Of a DNA stretch of 16,575 bases, positions 14,498 to 16,575 are shown piece by piece (position 1 is the first letter of the stretch; each line of letters begins with the position of its first letter). Made by a program: the position numbers and the translations under genes. This DNA is from Sulfurovum sp. (lineage in GTDB: Bacteria > Campylobacterota > Campylobacteria > Campylobacterales > Sulfurovaceae), in contig DZAQ01000020.1 of the NCBI GenBank assembly GCA_022729615.1, positions 1-16,575 on the forward strand, written 5' to 3'. A model generated the notes under the pieces. That model was not told the origin of the DNA, ran no database searches, and was given only the letters and a program-made list of their open reading frames with translations.

Positions 14498-15134
14498 TAT
14501 TTATAAACTTGACAGCCTCAAGTGCATTTTCTGCCACAAAAGCACCACAATCACTCAGCTCATCCCTGCTGCCATATCCACACAATACGGCGACTCTGCC
14601 GATGCCTGCCTCATTTGCCGAAATCATATCCAAGCAAGTATCGCCAATCATCCAACACTTACTTTTAGTCACTTGCAGCTTTGATAATGCTGAGAGTATC
14701 GGTTCCGGATGCGGCTTTGGATGCTCCACATCCTCTCTGCCTATCACAACCTCAAAATAGTGCAACAGCCCCATATGCTCAAGCAGCTCCAAAGAGTATT
14801 CTCTCGTCTTTGTAGTTACCACTCCCAGTCTAGCGAACCCAGCAGCCTCTTCAACCGCCTTTTTGGCATCGGGCAAAAGAGTTGTTTTTGCCCTGCTGAT
14901 CTGTCGATAGTGCGCCTTATACCTTTTCACATACTCCCACACCGACTGCTGCGAAACTCCAAATTCAAGAAACATGACATCCAATGGGTGCCCTATCTGC
15001 TTGATGATATTTGCTGCGGGAGGCGCGCTCTCGCCCACGCCCTCATAAGCCGCATGAAAACTCTCCAAGATCGCCTCCGTCGAATCGATCAATGTCCCAT
15101 CCAGATCAAACAGAATTATCATTTCATGCTTCAC
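14490..15134 (-). CDS. HAD-superfamily phosphatase (phosphoglycolate phosphatase-like)
   Basis: A soluble phosphohydrolase of the haloacid dehalogenase class, 214 aa from GTG 15134. Motif I is D10-L-D12-G-T, with nucleophile D10 and acid/base D12. A helical cap (about 20-90) follows. Motif II is T107/T108 (VVTTKT), motif III K140 (HPKPHPEP) and motif IV GDTCLD at 164-169. The layout is that of Gph/PgmB-like enzymes; phosphoglycolate is the commonest substrate but cannot be proved. Start choice: GTG 15134 overlaps the upstream stop as GTGA and has GGGAGG five bases before it. ATG 15122 would give 210 aa, and an open frame reaches back to 15164 inside the neighbouring gene. Translational coupling to the solute-binding protein is likely. 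Confidence 0.87.
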   Translation of the reverse strand: MKHEMIILFDLDGTLIDSTEAILESFHAAYEGVGESAPPAANIIKQIGHPLDVMFLEFGVSQQSVWEYVKRYKAHYRQISRAKTTLLPDAKKAVEEAAGFARLGVVTTKTREYSLELLEHMGLLHYFEVVIGREDVEHPKPHPEPILSALSKLQVTKSKCWMIGDTCLDMISANEAGIGRVAVLCGYGSRDELSDCGAFVAENALEAVKFINNA

Positions 15135-16575
15135 TCTTTCCTCCCGCTGCCTGTTTTGTTCCAATCAATGAGATTATACTCTATGCCGATAATGGAAGGC
15201 TCGATACCCCCGATCTCTTTGCTGATAGCAGTGATACTGTTTGGAATAAAGAGAAAAATATAGGGGTAGTCTCTCGCGATGAGAGTGAAGATTTTTTGAT
15301 AGTTCTTGGCAAATTGCTTTTCGTCCACAATCTTCTCAGACTCCACGATCAGCCTATCTACTTCATCATTATGGTAACCGACGAAGTTAAAGCCCCCTTT
15401 TGTGTCTCCATCGCTATGCCAGATGCTATTTGCATCCGGAATCAATGAAAGATTCCACCCCAGCAAAACTGCGTCAAATTGATGAGGCAGCACCACAGTA
15501 TTGAGAAACGCCTGCCACTCCATCGCTCGGATAGTGATCTCAATGCCCGCTTTTCCCAGTTGATGCTGAATAATCTGCGCAGCATACATACGAGTATCAT
15601 TTCCCGTATTTGTCGCTAGCTCAAAACGCAAAGGATGTGCTGCGTCATACCCCAAATCCCGAAGTATCGCCTTGGATCTCTCCGGATCATAGGGTGTAGG
15701 GAGAAAATCAGGCGGATAGGCATCACTGCCGGGCATAAAAGGACCCTCGCAGATGGTTCCATGAGAAAAGAAGAGGAGATCGATCAACTCTTTTTTGTTG
15801 ATGGCATAGGCGATCGCCTCTCTGACGGAGCTGTTTTGAAAGATTTTTTTTCTCAGATTGAAACCCATATATGTATAGGATTGCGAGGGCTGCTCTATGA
15901 GCCGGAACTCTTTTTTAAATTCACTGCCGGTTTGACGCTCCATCTGTAAAGGATCCAGCGATCCCGCATCCAGTTTTTTGCTTTTGAGTGTCATGAAGAG
16001 TGTCGAGGGGTCGGCTATATAGTGAAGATTTATCTTTTCGATATTGGGCGGATGGACAAAATACCCTTCATGGCGCTCAAGGACGATCCGTTCATTTATT
16101 TTGAATGGCTTTGTCATCTTAAAAGGACCGGTACCCACCGGAAACTTATTGAGCTCTGAAGTCATCGGATCTTCTACGCCTCTCCAAAGATGCTCTGGAA
16201 GGATCCCCATCATCCATATCGAAAGCGCCTTGAAATAGGGCTGCGTATAGGTCACTCTGATATGATGCGCATCCGGCTTTTCAATACTCTTGATATATCT
16301 GAAATCATCCTTATAAGGCGTGACCATCTTGGGAGAATTCAGCAGCTTATAGGTATAAAGGATATCATCAGCATCAAAAAGCTCGCCATCGTGCCACTTG
16401 ACGCCTTTGCGCAGCGTGAAAAGAAGTGTGGTATTGTTTTCAAAAACAAAACTCTCTGCCAGATCACCTACGATCGTACCGTTTTTATCAAACTTGACCA
16501 AACCATTGAAAATATAACCGGCCACATCTGCGCTTGCCGAATCAGTTGCCAAAAGCGGATTGATCCTCGCCGGCG
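15131..16575 (-). CDS. Peptide-type ABC transporter substrate-binding protein (family 5), 5' end outside the window
   Basis: Extracellular solute-binding protein of the DppA/OppA family, which delivers oligopeptides (in some members nickel chelates or heme) to an ABC importer in the inner membrane. About 480 residues are visible and the frame stays open to the window edge, so the true start and signal peptide are outside. The visible part opens with ARINPLLATDSASADVAGYIFNGL, the usual N-terminal region of mature family-5 proteins; a TTG at 16552 would open a shortened frame but would cut this conserved block. Further family features are LRKGVKWHDGELFDADDI and GTGPFKM, and the C-terminal half contains REAIAYAINKKELI. 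No permease or ATPase genes appear downstream; a HAD phosphatase follows by a 4-bp overlap. The ligand cannot be told from sequence alone. Confidence 0.88.
   Translation of the reverse strand, partial: PARINPLLATDSASADVAGYIFNGLVKFDKNGTIVGDLAESFVFENNTTLLFTLRKGVKWHDGELFDADDILYTYKLLNSPKMVTPYKDDFRYIKSIEKPDAHHIRVTYTQPYFKALSIWMMGILPEHLWRGVEDPMTSELNKFPVGTGPFKMTKPFKINERIVLERHEGYFVHPPNIEKINLHYIADPSTLFMTLKSKKLDAGSLDPLQMERQTGSEFKKEFRLIEQPSQSYTYMGFNLRKKIFQNSSVREAIAYAINKKELIDLLFFSHGTICEGPFMPGSDAYPPDFLPTPYDPERSKAILRDLGYDAAHPLRFELATNTGNDTRMYAAQIIQHQLGKAGIEITIRAMEWQAFLNTVVLPHQFDAVLLGWNLSLIPDANSIWHSDGDTKGGFNFVGYHNDEVDRLIVESEKIVDEKQFAKNYQKIFTLIARDYPYIFLFIPNSITAISKEIGGIEPSIIGIEYNLIDWNKTGSGRKE

Noticed and set aside
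1..16575. Search for a defence island, secretion cluster, integrated element, CRISPR array or tRNA
   Set aside because: Every gene is a recognisable core family, no repeat array or cloverleaf-like segment was noticed, and there is no integrase or transposase. I see no evidence for an undescribed multi-gene system in this window.

Overview
The window reads as core chromosome of a member of the Campylobacterota (the former Epsilonproteobacteria). The sulfur- or hydrogen-oxidising Sulfurimonas/Sulfurovum/Sulfuricurvum-type lineages are more likely than host-associated Campylobacter. This rests on gene content and order, not on a search. Three points support it: argF-hemN followed by an Fe-S oxidoreductase; htrA followed by an OmpR-type regulator and an ArsS-type kinase, as in Campylobacter jejuni htrA-cprR-cprS; and a four-subunit pyruvate:ferredoxin oxidoreductase in the order gamma-delta-alpha-beta, as in Helicobacter pylori. 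No transposase, integrase, phage gene, tRNA, rRNA or CRISPR array was seen. Genes are packed tightly and no gap without a gene exceeds about 150 bases.

Layout. Bases 117-3759 (+): argF (ornithine carbamoyltransferase), hemN (oxygen-independent coproporphyrinogen III oxidase) and a two-ferredoxin-motif, two-CCG-domain Fe-S oxidoreductase, all touching or overlapping. Bases 7116-3740 (-): periplasmic protease htrA, then a response regulator and its sensor kinase; this operon's tail overlaps the Fe-S gene's tail by 20 bp. Bases 7261-8085 (+): lgt, divergent from htrA. Bases 10281-8152 (-): panB, a small BON-domain lipoprotein and ruvB. Bases 10383-11123 (+): a trpA standing alone. Bases 14411-11190 (-): porG-porD-porA-porB, ended by a GC-rich hairpin. 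Bases 16575-14490 (-): a peptide-type ABC solute-binding protein that runs off the right edge, coupled through a GTGA overlap to a HAD phosphatase.

How the parts work together. Most genes are biosynthetic or housekeeping: arginine, heme, pantothenate and tryptophan synthesis, lipoprotein maturation and Holliday-junction migration. Pyruvate:ferredoxin oxidoreductase links central carbon to low-potential ferredoxin. HemN, the Fe-S oxidoreductase and Por together fit anaerobic or microaerobic life. HtrA plus the two-component system form an envelope-stress module. Lgt would lipidate the BON lipoprotein encoded nearby.

The clearest oddity is the response regulator. The only in-frame start that keeps its acidic pocket is an AUU codon, with a well-placed Shine-Dalgarno just after the htrA stop. 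I found no convincing undescribed system; the remaining observations are start-site, synteny and domain-level points.
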